A DNA stretch of 64,000 nucleotides, taken from positions 12,507 through 76,506 of the forward strand of contig JBBIJR010000005.1 in assembly GCA_037445875.1 (NCBI GenBank). Direction: 5' to 3'. The notes under the pieces were generated by a model that did not search any database, was not told the origin of the DNA, and saw only the letters and a program-made list of their open reading frames with translations. Each line of letters starts with the position of its first letter. Within the stretch, counting starts at the first letter, position 1. This document shows, one piece after another, positions 27,671 to 37,651 of the stretch. Both the position numbers and the translations under genes were made by a program. Source of the stretch: JBBIJR01 sp037445875 (GTDB taxonomy: Bacteria; CLD3; SB21).

Positions 27671-28464
27671 TGCCTGCACTGACCGAGACCCTTGTTGTAG
27701 AGACGCCGGAGAACATCTCCCTTGAATTCGAGGTGGCCGGTCTGGGCTCGCGTTTCCTGGCATTTCTCGTTGACACCGTCATGCAGGCCCTGATCCTCCT
27801 GATGGCGTTCTACGTGGGTAGTCTCGTCCTGGCCGCCGTTGCCGGCGTGTTCAGGATAAACGGAATGGCCGGTAGCCTGCAAACCACCCTGATGATCCTC
27901 AGCGCGTTCGTGGTCTACGAGTGTTACTTTGTTTATTTCGAAATGCGCTTGCACGGGCAATCGATCGGAAAGAAATTGCTCAACCTGCGCGTCGTCAAGG
28001 ATGGGGGCCATCCGATCGTGTTCATGGACTCCGCCATACGGAACATCCTGCGAGTGATCGACGCCTTGCCGCCCTTGTTCTTTTTTCCAAGCTACGGACT
28101 GGGCAGTGCCGTCATCATGTGCAATCGGCAGTCGAAACGTCTCGGCGACTTTGTGGCCGGCACGATCGTGATCAAAGAGCGATCGATGACGGGCTTCGAG
28201 CATTTTGCAGCCATCCGGACCAATCCGGAGCATCTTCGCCGTCTCCGCTTGACCCACCTCCAGCGCATGCAGGACACGGACAAGTACATTTTGAGGGAGT
28301 TCTTCTTCCGAAAGAACACTTTTCCACCGCCCGTCCGCGATACGATCGCCTCCAAGCTGGCGGCGCGGTTTCGAAAGAGACTTGAGATTCCTGCAGATCT
28401 GTACAACAACAATGTGCGGCTGCTCGACGACCTTATGTTGCTGCTCGAGAGCCGTCGGTCCTGA
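27667..28464 (+). CDS. RDD family membrane protein
   Basis: 265 residues. RDD-type features: AGLGSRFLAFLVDTVMQALI opens the first helix (R and D conserved), a second helix near 70-95, GQSIGKKLLNLRVV before the third, and RLGDFVAGTIVI at the end of the domain (about residue 165). The C-terminal 90 residues are charged and soluble (LRRLRLTHLQRMQ ...). RDD proteins are poorly characterised; some are ion antiporters. It overlaps the stop of the Cys-rich protein gene by 4 nt, suggesting coupling. Confidence 0.88.
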   Translation: MMPALTETLVVETPENISLEFEVAGLGSRFLAFLVDTVMQALILLMAFYVGSLVLAAVAGVFRINGMAGSLQTTLMILSAFVVYECYFVYFEMRLHGQSIGKKLLNLRVVKDGGHPIVFMDSAIRNILRVIDALPPLFFFPSYGLGSAVIMCNRQSKRLGDFVAGTIVIKERSMTGFEHFAAIRTNPEHLRRLRLTHLQRMQDTDKYILREFFFRKNTFPPPVRDTIASKLAARFRKRLEIPADLYNNNVRLLDDLMLLLESRRS

Positions 28465-28493
28465 CACCACTCATCCAACGCGGAAGGTTTCAC

Positions 28494-30260
28494 ATGGTTT
28501 ACCGTGCCCTTTGGCTGGCGGTCCTGTTCATCGGTGCATGCGCATCGCCCGGACCTGAAGACTGGCGCACAGACTTTGAAAAGAGCAACGGTCTGGAAAC
28601 GCCGACCTACGAGCAGACGGTCCGATACATTCGTCGGCTGGAGAAAGGGTCACCCTGGGTGAGGCTGAGTCATTTCGGACAGACACCGGAAGGGCGGCCG
28701 ATGCCCCTGGTCGTCGTAGACAAATCCGGAAAATTCAGTCCTTCCTCTGCAAGAGCCCTCCGCAAGGCGGTGGTCCTCGTACAGGCGGGCATTCATGCGG
28801 GGGAAATCGATGGGAAGGATGCGGGACTCATGCTCGTCCGTGACATGGTCATCCACCGGCAGCACGCGGAACTACTGGACCGCATCGTCCTCGTGTTTAT
28901 TCCGATCCTCAACGTCGATGGACACGAACGCCGCAGCGCATTCAACCGGATCAACCAGAACGGGCCAAAAGAAATGGGATGGCGTGTGACGGCGCAGAAC
29001 CTGAATCTGAATCGGGATTACATGAAAGCCGACGCGCCAGAAATGCGAGCCTGGCTGAAGCTCTTTCACATGTGGAAGCCGGACCTGTTCGTGGATTGTC
29101 ATGTCACGGACGGAGCCGACTACCGGCACGTTGTCACGTATGCAATGGACGTGACCCAAAACGTGGCGGAACCGGTGCGATCGTGGAGCAGGACCGAGTA
29201 TCTGCCGGAGCTTACGAAGCGCATGAAGAGTTCAGGGTTTCCCGTCAGCCCATACGTGTGGCCGGTGGATGACAGGAACATCAGCAAAGGCATCATCGGC
29301 GGTACGGCCCCTCCCCGCTTTGCGACGGCGTATGCGACCATTTGCAACCGCCCGGCGCTCCTGATCGAGACCCACATGATGAAAGACTACCGGACACGCG
29401 TAATGGGCACGTATGCGGCACTCCTGCATACGCTCGAGATCGTCTATGATCGGTGCCAGGAACTGCAGCGGGTGGTGGAGGAATCGGACGAACAAACGGC
29501 GGGGATGATGGGCCGCACACTGGCCGTACGCTTCGAACAGACCGACCGGAGCGATACGATCGACTTTTCAGGGTACAACTATCTTCTGGAACCCAGCGCT
29601 ATCTCGAATGACGACTGGGTCGTCTGGGAAAACGTGCCGATTGATTACTCGCTGCCGTACTACAACTACGTTCGCGACACGGACACGGCGGTCGTTCCGT
29701 ACGCGTTTGCCGTACCGCGCGCGTGGACGACCGTCATGGATGTGCTCCGAGTCCACGGCGTGGAGACGCGCACGGTGGGTCGATCGGTGGCCATAGACGT
29801 TGCTTCGTACCGTTTCCGCCGGCCAGTTTGGGCAACAAAGCCTTTTGAGGGAAGAATCACGGTCGAAATGGACAGCGAACCCATTCGCGAACGGAGGACG
29901 CTCAACCGCGACGATTACTTGATCATAATGGATCAGCCTCTCAACCGCGTCATCATGCATTTGCTGGAACCGGGGTCGCCGGATTCGTTCGTACGATGGG
30001 GCTTTTTCAATGCCATCTTCGAACAGAAGGAATACGGTGAGGCGTATATCCTCGAGAAGATGGCGCGGGATATGATCGCGACAAATCCCGACCTGGAACG
30101 CGAGTTTTTGGAGGCGGTGGGCGCGGACACGGCGCTGGCCCGTGACTCGTATCAGCGGCTGAACTGGTTCTATCAACGCTCTCCGTACTGGGACAAGACC
30201 GTGTGCGTTTATCCAATTTCTAAGATCCTACACAGGGAGGATCTGGAAAACGCCCACTAG
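28494..30260 (+). CDS. M14 family zinc carboxypeptidase, probable lipoprotein
   Basis: 588 residues. The N-terminus (ALWLAVLFIGACAS) has a lipobox ending in GAC, so it is probably anchored in a membrane. Zinc ligands: His and Glu in GIHAGEIDGKDAG (about residue 100) and His in FVDCHVTDG (about 202). Glu in LLIETHMMKD (about 292) fits the general base. The C-terminal half has no family I recognise. GGAAGG precedes the ATG. It presumably degrades peptides outside the cytoplasm; the S9 peptidase gene next door is convergent. Confidence 0.88.
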   Translation: MVYRALWLAVLFIGACASPGPEDWRTDFEKSNGLETPTYEQTVRYIRRLEKGSPWVRLSHFGQTPEGRPMPLVVVDKSGKFSPSSARALRKAVVLVQAGIHAGEIDGKDAGLMLVRDMVIHRQHAELLDRIVLVFIPILNVDGHERRSAFNRINQNGPKEMGWRVTAQNLNLNRDYMKADAPEMRAWLKLFHMWKPDLFVDCHVTDGADYRHVVTYAMDVTQNVAEPVRSWSRTEYLPELTKRMKSSGFPVSPYVWPVDDRNISKGIIGGTAPPRFATAYATICNRPALLIETHMMKDYRTRVMGTYAALLHTLEIVYDRCQELQRVVEESDEQTAGMMGRTLAVRFEQTDRSDTIDFSGYNYLLEPSAISNDDWVVWENVPIDYSLPYYNYVRDTDTAVVPYAFAVPRAWTTVMDVLRVHGVETRTVGRSVAIDVASYRFRRPVWATKPFEGRITVEMDSEPIRERRTLNRDDYLIIMDQPLNRVIMHLLEPGSPDSFVRWGFFNAIFEQKEYGEAYILEKMARDMIATNPDLEREFLEAVGADTALARDSYQRLNWFYQRSPYWDKTVCVYPISKILHREDLENAH

Positions 30261-30297
30261 TCCTGACCCATGACCCCGCCATGGCTTACATCGGAGA

Positions 30298-32325
30298 TTA
30301 CTGCAGATATCTCCTCAACCAGTCATGGACTTCTTTGTACCAGTAGATGGAATTCTGTGGAGTAAGGATCCAGTGGTTCTCGTTGGGATAATACACGAGT
30401 CGCGCCGGGACGCCTTTGCCCTGCAGCACGCCGTAGAGCTCGAGGCCCTGCGTTGCCGGAACACGGTAGTCCCGTTCGCCGTGGAGGATCAACATAGGCG
30501 TCTTAAAGTTGTGAGCAAAGAACGCCGGGCTGTAGCGATTGACCTCTTCGTACTTGCCTTCCCACGGTGAACCGCTGTAGGATTTGGCCCGGTCGTGTGT
30601 GACATCCGACGCAAACTGTCCCATTAAATTGTAAACACCGGCGTGACTGATCAGGCACCTGAACCGATTTGTGTGACCCGCGATCCAGTTGACCATGTAT
30701 CCGCCGTAACTGCCTCCCGCCGCCGCCATGCGCGTGCTGTCGACGAACGGGTAGGTGCGGATCAAGTAATCCGTGGCGAGCTGGATGTCGCGAAACGACT
30801 TATCGCCGTGCGCCCCTACGATCGACTTGGCGAAGTCGTTACCGAAACTGGTGGAGCCGTGGAAATTGACCATCGCAACGACATACCCGGGAGCGGCGAA
30901 CAGCTGAGCGTTCCACCGGTAGTGAAACTCGTCCGCGAAAGTGCCGTGCGGTCCGCCGTGGATCAGATGCAGCAGAGGGTATTTCTTGCCAGGATCGAAG
31001 TCCGGCGGATAAAGCAGGTACATCTGCACGTCCCGGTCATCGGCCCCCTTGAAGGTCAGGCTCTCGACCCTTCCCATATGAAGAGAATCGAGGAGGGTCC
31101 GGTTGAAAGAAGTCCATTGAATCAGCTTCTTGTTCTTCAGGTTCCACTCGAACAGCTCCGCCGGATGGGAGAGATCGTTCTTCGTGAAAAAGAGCCGATC
31201 GCCGCGAACCTGCAGGGACCGGATACTCCCGCCCCACGCCAACCGCTGGATTTTCCCCGACTGCAGATCAAGACTGAAAATGCCGTCCCGCGCCTGTTCT
31301 TCTGCGACCATGTAAATCTCCCTGGCGGCGCGTTCCTCGAAACCGCCGAACGAAAGATCCTTCCCCTCGGTCAACACCTGACGCATTCCCGACCCCGGCT
31401 CGTAACGGACCAGATGGGCGTTATCCGGAAAACCCTTGTGCTGGCTGCGGGCGTAGTACAGGAATCTTCCGTCCCTGGAGAAGAACGGCGAAAAGTCGTC
31501 GTCGTCGTTGTCGATCGTCAGATTCTTCGCACCTGCAAAATCGCTTCCTTTCCACAGGAAGACGTCGAGATTGATCTCCGCGTACGGAGGTCCGGTCGAA
31601 TTGATAGCCAGCGCGATCCACTGTCCGTCCGGTGAAATGTCGTAATCGACGCTGCCGTCCACGGAAAGCATTCGCGTCAGACCCTTGGTCAGATCTATCC
31701 TTTCCTTCGTTTCCATGTCAAAACTGTACAGGTGTGTTACGTGGCCGTCCGTCAACCAGCCATCCCAGTACCGGTACAGCCGGTTTTCCGTGACTCTGGC
31801 CGTCATCCTGGAGTCCTTCATTTCCTTGAGCGCTTTTCTCATCCCTTCGAAGTCGTTCTCATAATCGGGAAGAATGTCAGCGGAAAAGGCGATCCGGCGG
31901 CCGTCAGAAAAGAACTTCGGATTGGCTGCGCCCAGCGGCATTTCCGTAATGAGGCTTGCTTCTCCTCCATCGACGTCAATCCTGTACAGTTGTGGATAGT
32001 CGCCCTCCCGGCGGGAAACAAAAGCCAGCGTCCGGCCATTGGGGTGCCATGCGGGGCTGTTGTCGCTGGCCGGGTGTGTGGTCAACCGGCGGGTGTGGTT
32101 CGTGGTGAAGTCGATCAACCACAAATCGGCGTTGCCCTTGTTGTCCTTGACGGTGTACTCCGTCACGACAAAACACCCGTAGCGGCCATCCGGCGAGACG
32201 GTCAACGAAGAGATGCGCTTGAAGTTCCAAAGATCCTCGGCGGTCATCGGGCGCCGGGATTGGGCTGCGGTGAGGCCGGTTGCCGTCAAGACTGCGGACA
32301 GTGTAAGGACAACGAATCGTTTCAT
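30298..32325 (-). CDS. S9 family prolyl oligopeptidase/acylaminoacyl-peptidase, exported
   Basis: 675 residues. Signal peptide (VVLTLSAVLTATGLTAAQS), then a TolB/PD40-type propeller (ISSLTVSPDGRYGCFV, SPAWHPNGRTLAFVS) up to about residue 400, then the alpha/beta hydrolase. The catalytic Ser is in GGSYGGYMVNW, the Asp in HGERDYRVP and the His in NENHW, the standard S9 order. It likely trims short peptides in the periplasm. AGGAG lies 9 nt before the ATG. It is the last gene of the long minus-strand run, 30 nt after the ABC permease gene. Confidence 0.92.
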   Translation of the reverse strand: MKRFVVLTLSAVLTATGLTAAQSRRPMTAEDLWNFKRISSLTVSPDGRYGCFVVTEYTVKDNKGNADLWLIDFTTNHTRRLTTHPASDNSPAWHPNGRTLAFVSRREGDYPQLYRIDVDGGEASLITEMPLGAANPKFFSDGRRIAFSADILPDYENDFEGMRKALKEMKDSRMTARVTENRLYRYWDGWLTDGHVTHLYSFDMETKERIDLTKGLTRMLSVDGSVDYDISPDGQWIALAINSTGPPYAEINLDVFLWKGSDFAGAKNLTIDNDDDDFSPFFSRDGRFLYYARSQHKGFPDNAHLVRYEPGSGMRQVLTEGKDLSFGGFEERAAREIYMVAEEQARDGIFSLDLQSGKIQRLAWGGSIRSLQVRGDRLFFTKNDLSHPAELFEWNLKNKKLIQWTSFNRTLLDSLHMGRVESLTFKGADDRDVQMYLLYPPDFDPGKKYPLLHLIHGGPHGTFADEFHYRWNAQLFAAPGYVVAMVNFHGSTSFGNDFAKSIVGAHGDKSFRDIQLATDYLIRTYPFVDSTRMAAAGGSYGGYMVNWIAGHTNRFRCLISHAGVYNLMGQFASDVTHDRAKSYSGSPWEGKYEEVNRYSPAFFAHNFKTPMLILHGERDYRVPATQGLELYGVLQGKGVPARLVYYPNENHWILTPQNSIYWYKEVHDWLRRYLQ

Positions 32326-32355
32326 GCGAGTCCACTCCTGCTGGTGGTGGGGTTG

Positions 32356-34959
32356 TTATTCAAATCGTACGCTCTCGCGGACAAGTTTTCGGGCTGCGAA
32401 ACCGGCCGGAACGATCGCTGCGATCCATGCGGTGCAGAGCACCAGGACAAACGACAGCGCAAAAATCTCAGGCGGCAGGGCAAGTTGCAGCGTCCAACCG
32501 AAGGACTCGCGATTGATCACGAAAATCAGAATAAACGACAACGCGAGACCCAGCGATACGCCGGTGATCTCGGAAAAACAACCGATCAAACCTCCTTCGA
32601 GGAGGATCATGCGCCGGACCTGAAACCCGGCCGCTCCGACGGCCTTGAGAATTCCGATCTCTCGTTCCCGCTCCAGAATCGATGCCAGCAAGGCACCGGC
32701 TACCCCAAGGCCGGCAACGAGCAGTACGATCAGCTCCAGTGTGTACGTGACGGAAAACGTCTGGTCGAATATGCGGCCGATCTCCTCACGCAATTCGCTG
32801 TTCGAGAAAATCAATAGATTGTATCGGTCACCGAAGTGCTTGTTCAGCGATTCCCGAACCTGATGAGCGGCCGATCGATCGGTCAGGAATAAGGCGGCGT
32901 TGTTCACCGTTGAGTCGCGCCAGATGGACGAGTAGAGTTTTCGGTCGAGGAAGAGTGTTCCGTTGTCCGTTGTGTAATCATAATACACACCCTCGATCAG
33001 AAAGTCCATTTCCCCCAGCGGTGTGGGTATTCGCACACGGTCGCCGGTACCCAGGCCGTTCCTCAGGGCGAATGTCTCAGACACCGCAACGGGTCGGCGA
33101 TCGAAGAAAACCGGATCGTACAGATGCGGCAATACCTCATCCGCGTCCTGCCCGATGAAAGAAACCCGGCTCAGGCGGTGGACGACCTCCAGATCGCCGG
33201 CCGCGAGATCGATGAGACGCTCGTTCATCAGAATCCGTATTCCACGGAAAGTGTCTACGGCTTTGACCCCGGGGTGCTTTCTGCAAAAGGCAATGACCTC
33301 GTCCGGCATGGGGGTCATCGAAGCGGTCGAGAATTCGCCGCTGACTGTGAGGAACAAGTCCGCGTTGACCGACTGATCTACCCACAGGGATACGGTCTTC
33401 CGGAAACTCTCCACCATGACGTTGACGCTGATCAACATGGCCACGGCCAGCGAAAGGGCGGCCACGGCGATGGACGTCCGGCGGAGCGATGCGCGCAAAT
33501 AGCCGATCGCGAGACGCCCTTCCGTCCGCCATAGCAGCGAGACGGGACGGTCGACGATATGCATGAGCGATCGGACAACCGTGGGGACGAGGAACGTCAT
33601 GGCGACGATCATGGCAAAGGCCGCCGCGAAGCCGGCGTAGGAGAAGCCGGTGTCGTATCGCCGTTCGCTCATCAGGATCGCCATTCCCACGCCAAGGGCC
33701 ACAGCCGCGACGGCAAGGTACCGTCGCGATTTGAACCGGAAGCGCGACTCCAGCACCTGACGATGAAAAGCGTCCCGGGGTTGAACCGTAATGGCCTCCA
33801 GGCCCGGCACAACCGCAGCGACCACCGACGAGCCGATGCCGATCGATAAGCTGAACACCAACGTCCACGTGTCTAGCTCGATGTGCCGTACGATCGTGAG
33901 AATGTACAGGGCTGTAATGCTGGATGAAATGGCCCCCATGAGCCACTGGGCCAGTACGAGTCCAAACACGATGCCGATCAGCGAACCGGCGATCCCCATG
34001 CACAACGCTTCGGCCACGAAAAGCATGAAGACGTCCCTCTTGCCGGCGCCGATCGTGCGCAGCACACTGAGTTCCTTTCTCCTTCGCAGCGCGCTGGTTG
34101 TGAGGGTGTTGTATATAAGAAACATCGCGACAAACACGCCGATCAGCGTCAGTGCCGTGAGGTTGAGCTGGAAGGAACGCAGCATCGTGCGCACCTGTTC
34201 TCCCCGGGAGCGCGGCTCACGGACGTCGAAGTTGTCGGGAAGTGTTTCTCTGAGATAAGCCTGCAATTCGGGGAGATGCGGATCGTCGGCGGCCAGATCG
34301 ATGCGGTCGAGCTTCCCGATTCGACCCAGGGACTCCTGAGCGGAGGCAATGTCGAGGAGGGCCACATTTCCGTCCAGGGCGCTGGCAGGGCCCTCTACAT
34401 CGAGCAATTCGCGGATAACGAATCTGCGCCGCACGCCGTTCACAAACAGCGTAACCGTGCTGTCTCTATCCAGCCCATGACGTTCCGCAAACGCAGCAGT
34501 TACGATCACGGCGTCGGGTTCGAGCAGAAACCGCAGAAACGACTCTGGCGTTTGTTCGGCCGCAGCGTGGTGCAGACGGTAGGTTCGTATCTTCGAATCG
34601 GTGAACACATCGATTCCTAGGACCATCAACGATTCCATACGTCCCTGTCGGTCCCGGAATTTCGCAATGGACTCCACGACGGGCGTCGCGGCGGACAGTC
34701 CCGGCAAATGTGCTACCCGGGAAAACAGCGTCTCATCGAAAGGAACGCCGTCCCTTGTGACGATCTGCAGTTGGGCCCGGCCGCTGACGGCGTCGATGGC
34801 GGCCTGAAACGATGCGACGGCGGTATGATTACTGATGCGGATGCTGGTGAAGACCGACACTCCGACAGCGATGCCCAACACCGTAAGCAGAGTTTTGAGC
34901 TTCTCGCGGCGCATGTGCCGCAAGGTGACCCGGTGAAAGAGGAGAAAGAAACGCCTCAT
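32356..34959 (-). CDS. ABC transporter permease with two FtsX domains
   Basis: 867 residues. An N-terminal helix (LKTLLTVLGIAVGVSVFTSI) and a MacB-type periplasmic domain are followed by an FtsX block with three helices (LTLIGVFVAMFLIYNTL...). A second half repeats the layout and ends in another FtsX block (LELIVLLVAGLGVAGALLASI; GLALSFILIFVI). Such ten-helix permeases work with a separate ATPase in lipoprotein or peptide export. No cognate ATPase gene is adjacent, so the partner must be elsewhere, possibly the one at 52797-53468. It lies 35 nt after the EamA gene. Confidence 0.88.
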   Translation of the reverse strand: MRRFFLLFHRVTLRHMRREKLKTLLTVLGIAVGVSVFTSIRISNHTAVASFQAAIDAVSGRAQLQIVTRDGVPFDETLFSRVAHLPGLSAATPVVESIAKFRDRQGRMESLMVLGIDVFTDSKIRTYRLHHAAAEQTPESFLRFLLEPDAVIVTAAFAERHGLDRDSTVTLFVNGVRRRFVIRELLDVEGPASALDGNVALLDIASAQESLGRIGKLDRIDLAADDPHLPELQAYLRETLPDNFDVREPRSRGEQVRTMLRSFQLNLTALTLIGVFVAMFLIYNTLTTSALRRRKELSVLRTIGAGKRDVFMLFVAEALCMGIAGSLIGIVFGLVLAQWLMGAISSSITALYILTIVRHIELDTWTLVFSLSIGIGSSVVAAVVPGLEAITVQPRDAFHRQVLESRFRFKSRRYLAVAAVALGVGMAILMSERRYDTGFSYAGFAAAFAMIVAMTFLVPTVVRSLMHIVDRPVSLLWRTEGRLAIGYLRASLRRTSIAVAALSLAVAMLISVNVMVESFRKTVSLWVDQSVNADLFLTVSGEFSTASMTPMPDEVIAFCRKHPGVKAVDTFRGIRILMNERLIDLAAGDLEVVHRLSRVSFIGQDADEVLPHLYDPVFFDRRPVAVSETFALRNGLGTGDRVRIPTPLGEMDFLIEGVYYDYTTDNGTLFLDRKLYSSIWRDSTVNNAALFLTDRSAAHQVRESLNKHFGDRYNLLIFSNSELREEIGRIFDQTFSVTYTLELIVLLVAGLGVAGALLASILEREREIGILKAVGAAGFQVRRMILLEGGLIGCFSEITGVSLGLALSFILIFVINRESFGWTLQLALPPEIFALSFVLVLCTAWIAAIVPAGFAARKLVRESVRFE

Positions 34960-34994
34960 GGAAAACCTGCTAGCCGGTCTTGAACCGTATCGAA

Positions 34995-35951
34995 CTACCG
35001 GTAGACTTTGGATTTTTCAAACAGCGTATTCGCCACGATTGCGCCGAGGATCAACGTACCGCCCAGGATCGCCCAGGCACCCGGCACTTCGCCGGTGCCA
35101 AGGTACGTCCAGATCGGATTGCTGATCGGTTCAAGAAGCGTGTAGATCGACACCTCCACGCTGGAAATCAGCTTCGCGCCGCGGGCGAAGAACAGGTAAC
35201 CGAGTCCAAGCTGGAACACCCCAAGAAAAAGCAGCCCCAACCAGTCGGTTGCCGACGGATCAAACCGGCGGCCCACCATCCCGGCCACGAACGAACCCGC
35301 GTCGACATCCGTGACCGTCACGGAGACCATGATCGACGCCAGCGTAAGGACGGTGAACAGGTTGCCCATAGCGAGATTGAACGTCGCTCGCAGCTGGTCG
35401 CCGCGAGGGTTATCGTCCGTACGGTATGACGATTCGGAGACCCGGACGTTCACTTGCAGAAGAGCAAACGACACGCCGGAGAGAATTCCCATCACGTTCC
35501 CAACGATCGACGCGGATTTGTTCTCCTCCAGAAAGAACAACGCCATACCCGAAAGACACACAACGATCGTAACGATCTCCATCCACTGTACTCTTTCTTT
35601 GAGCAGAAAGAACGAAATCACGATCACGTAAGCCGGAGCAGTGTACTGGAGGAAAACCGCATTGGCCGAAGTCGTCAGCTTATTGGCCATGACGAAGAGG
35701 GTAACGGTCAGCATGTACAACACGGCGGTGATGAACGTGTGACGAGACGGGGTAAACAGGCCCGGCACGGGTCCGCGCCGCATCTGAACGGCCACGTACA
35801 CGCTGAGGAAGACGCCTGCTATCAGTGAGCGGAACAGAGCGATGGGAACGGGCGGCAGTTGGACCAGTTTGATGAACAGACCAGCGCTGCTCCAGCAAAG
35901 GGCGGCCAGAGCTACAAAGGCAACACCTTTCAGGTACGAATGGTTGGCCAT
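34995..35951 (-). CDS. EamA/DMT superfamily transporter
   Basis: 318 residues with about ten hydrophobic helices arranged as two EamA repeats (FVALAALCWSSAGLFIKLVQ; LLFLGVFQLGLGYLFFARGAKLIS). The signatures AALCWSS and ...LEPISNPIWTYLGTGEVPG are typical of drug/metabolite exporters. The substrate is not predictable. It starts 8 nt downstream of the pdxJ stop, within the same run of genes. Confidence 0.92.
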   Translation of the reverse strand: MANHSYLKGVAFVALAALCWSSAGLFIKLVQLPPVPIALFRSLIAGVFLSVYVAVQMRRGPVPGLFTPSRHTFITAVLYMLTVTLFVMANKLTTSANAVFLQYTAPAYVIVISFFLLKERVQWMEIVTIVVCLSGMALFFLEENKSASIVGNVMGILSGVSFALLQVNVRVSESSYRTDDNPRGDQLRATFNLAMGNLFTVLTLASIMVSVTVTDVDAGSFVAGMVGRRFDPSATDWLGLLFLGVFQLGLGYLFFARGAKLISSVEVSIYTLLEPISNPIWTYLGTGEVPGAWAILGGTLILGAIVANTLFEKSKVYR

Positions 35952-35959
35952 AGACCGGG

Positions 35960-36664
35960 TCAGTGGACGAGGGCGACCAGGTCTCGCACGGCCCGATCCA
36001 CGCCGAAGAACAAGGCCCTGCTGATTACCGCGTGGCCCACGTTGATTTCTTCGAGTTCCTCGATGCCCAGCACCGAGCGGAGGTTGGTATAGTCCAGGTC
36101 GCCAGACAGCGTCACACCCAGCTTGAGTTTGGCGGCGGCCAGTGCCATGACCTTCAGATTATCAAGTTCCTGCTCCATCATCGGAATGCTCTCCGCATGC
36201 ACGAACCGATGCGCGTGAAGTTCGACGTAGTCGCATCCCGTCTGCACGGCCGCCTTCAGCTGGTTGGCGTCCGGCTCGACCAGGGCGTTTACAACGATGC
36301 CCGCCTGCCGCAATCCCTGCACGGTTCCCCTGACCACGCTCTCATCTCTGACGAGATCGATACTTGTCGACCGGTGTCCCTCCCACCCTATGAGCGTGAC
36401 CATTTCCGCCCCAGCCGCCGTCGCCTTTCGGACGGCCGCTTCGGAAACGGCAAGGCGAAGATTGAAATGCGAGTGGACGCTCTCCTTAAGCAAGGGGAGA
36501 TCCCGGTCGACGCTTGTTGAAGGCGTGCCGGGCAGCGTATAAACGATACTGTCCACTCCGGCCGCCTCCAACATGGCGATCACGTGGATCGGGTCGGGAA
36601 CCTTTCCGCCTCCGAACTCCCGCAAGGCGACAACCGAATCGATGTTGATACCGACACGTTTCAC
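35960..36664 (-). CDS. pdxJ: Pyridoxine 5'-phosphate synthase PdxJ
   Basis: Condenses 1-deoxyxylulose 5-phosphate with 3-amino-2-oxopropyl phosphate in DXP-dependent vitamin B6 synthesis. 234 residues, TIM barrel. Signatures: VGINIDSVVALREFGGG (family NIDHVATLR; here Ser replaces the usual His), VNALVEPDANQL, VELHAHRFVHA and INVGHAVISRALFFG. The substitution in NIDHVATLR to NIDSVVALR is noteworthy because that His lies near the active site. Gap to lipA is 26 nt. Confidence 0.92.
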   Translation of the reverse strand: MKRVGINIDSVVALREFGGGKVPDPIHVIAMLEAAGVDSIVYTLPGTPSTSVDRDLPLLKESVHSHFNLRLAVSEAAVRKATAAGAEMVTLIGWEGHRSTSIDLVRDESVVRGTVQGLRQAGIVVNALVEPDANQLKAAVQTGCDYVELHAHRFVHAESIPMMEQELDNLKVMALAAAKLKLGVTLSGDLDYTNLRSVLGIEELEEINVGHAVISRALFFGVDRAVRDLVALVH

Positions 36665-36690
36665 GTAAAACCTCCGTGGCTGATGAAAAT

Positions 36691-37638
36691 CTATCGGGAA
36701 GGCTTCAAGAACCGGTCCAACATCTCCGACTGGCGCTCGGCGTGGTAGGAACTGCGCACCAGGGGGCCCGATTCGACAAAACGGAAACCCATGGCAATTC
36801 CGTGCTCACGGAACATCGCAAATTCGGAAGGGTGCACATACCGTTCCACCGGCAGATGGTCCTGCGTCGGGCGGAGGTACTGACCGATGGTCACTATATC
36901 GAGACCGGTACTCCTCAGGTCGTGGAGAACATGCAGGACTTCGTCGTTGCTTTCGCCCAGACCGACCATCAGTCCGCTTTTCGTCACCATACCGTGTTTC
37001 CTTGCGCGATCCAGCAATTCGATCGACTGTGCATAACTGGCCTGCGGACGGACCACGGGATACAGTCGCGGTACGGTCTCGATGTTGTGGTTCAGGATGT
37101 CCGGCCGTGCCTCGATCACGGTTAGCAATGCATCCGCGCCGCCGCGGAAGTCCGGAATAAGGACCTCTACACGACAGGTCGGTATCGCTTTTCGAATCTC
37201 GCGTATCGTTTCCGCGAACATGCGGGCTCCGCCATCCGGTAATTCGTCCCTGTTCACCGAAGTGATCACGGCGTGACGCAGTCCCATCCGGCGCACGGAT
37301 TCCGCCACACGCACAGGTTCGTGTTCATCATTCCATGTCGGCTTGCCGGTCTTCACGGCACAGAATCCGCAGCTGCGGGTGCAAACGTCGCCCAGGATCA
37401 TGAACGTGGCCGTGCCGTGGTTCCAGCATTCGGAGATGTTCGGACAGCGCGCTTCCTCGCAGACGGTGTGCAGTTTCTTCGAAACGATCAGCGTCTTGAC
37501 ATGGGAGTAGCCCTCGCCGATGGGGATCTTGACCTTCAGCCATTCCGGACGTTTGAGCGGCTCTTTGCCGGCGTGTTCGGACTTCTTCTTTTCGATGTAG
37601 TCGACCTGAAGCGCGGTCATGGGATACGTGCGGCTCAT
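36691..37638 (-). CDS. lipA: Lipoyl synthase LipA
   Basis: Radical-SAM enzyme that inserts sulfur into octanoyl groups on lipoyl domains. 315 residues. The auxiliary cluster motif CEEARCPNISECW and the radical-SAM motif CTRSCGFC are both present. VTSVNRDELPDGG, LIPDFRGG and LMVGLGES follow in the usual order, and FVESGPLVRSSYHA holds the C-terminal Ser ligand. It lies between HIT and pdxJ. The matching octanoyltransferase lipB is at 57912-58604. Confidence 0.96.
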   Translation of the reverse strand: MSRTYPMTALQVDYIEKKKSEHAGKEPLKRPEWLKVKIPIGEGYSHVKTLIVSKKLHTVCEEARCPNISECWNHGTATFMILGDVCTRSCGFCAVKTGKPTWNDEHEPVRVAESVRRMGLRHAVITSVNRDELPDGGARMFAETIREIRKAIPTCRVEVLIPDFRGGADALLTVIEARPDILNHNIETVPRLYPVVRPQASYAQSIELLDRARKHGMVTKSGLMVGLGESNDEVLHVLHDLRSTGLDIVTIGQYLRPTQDHLPVERYVHPSEFAMFREHGIAMGFRFVESGPLVRSSYHAERQSEMLDRFLKPSR

Positions 37639-37651
37639 GCAGGGCGGGCTT

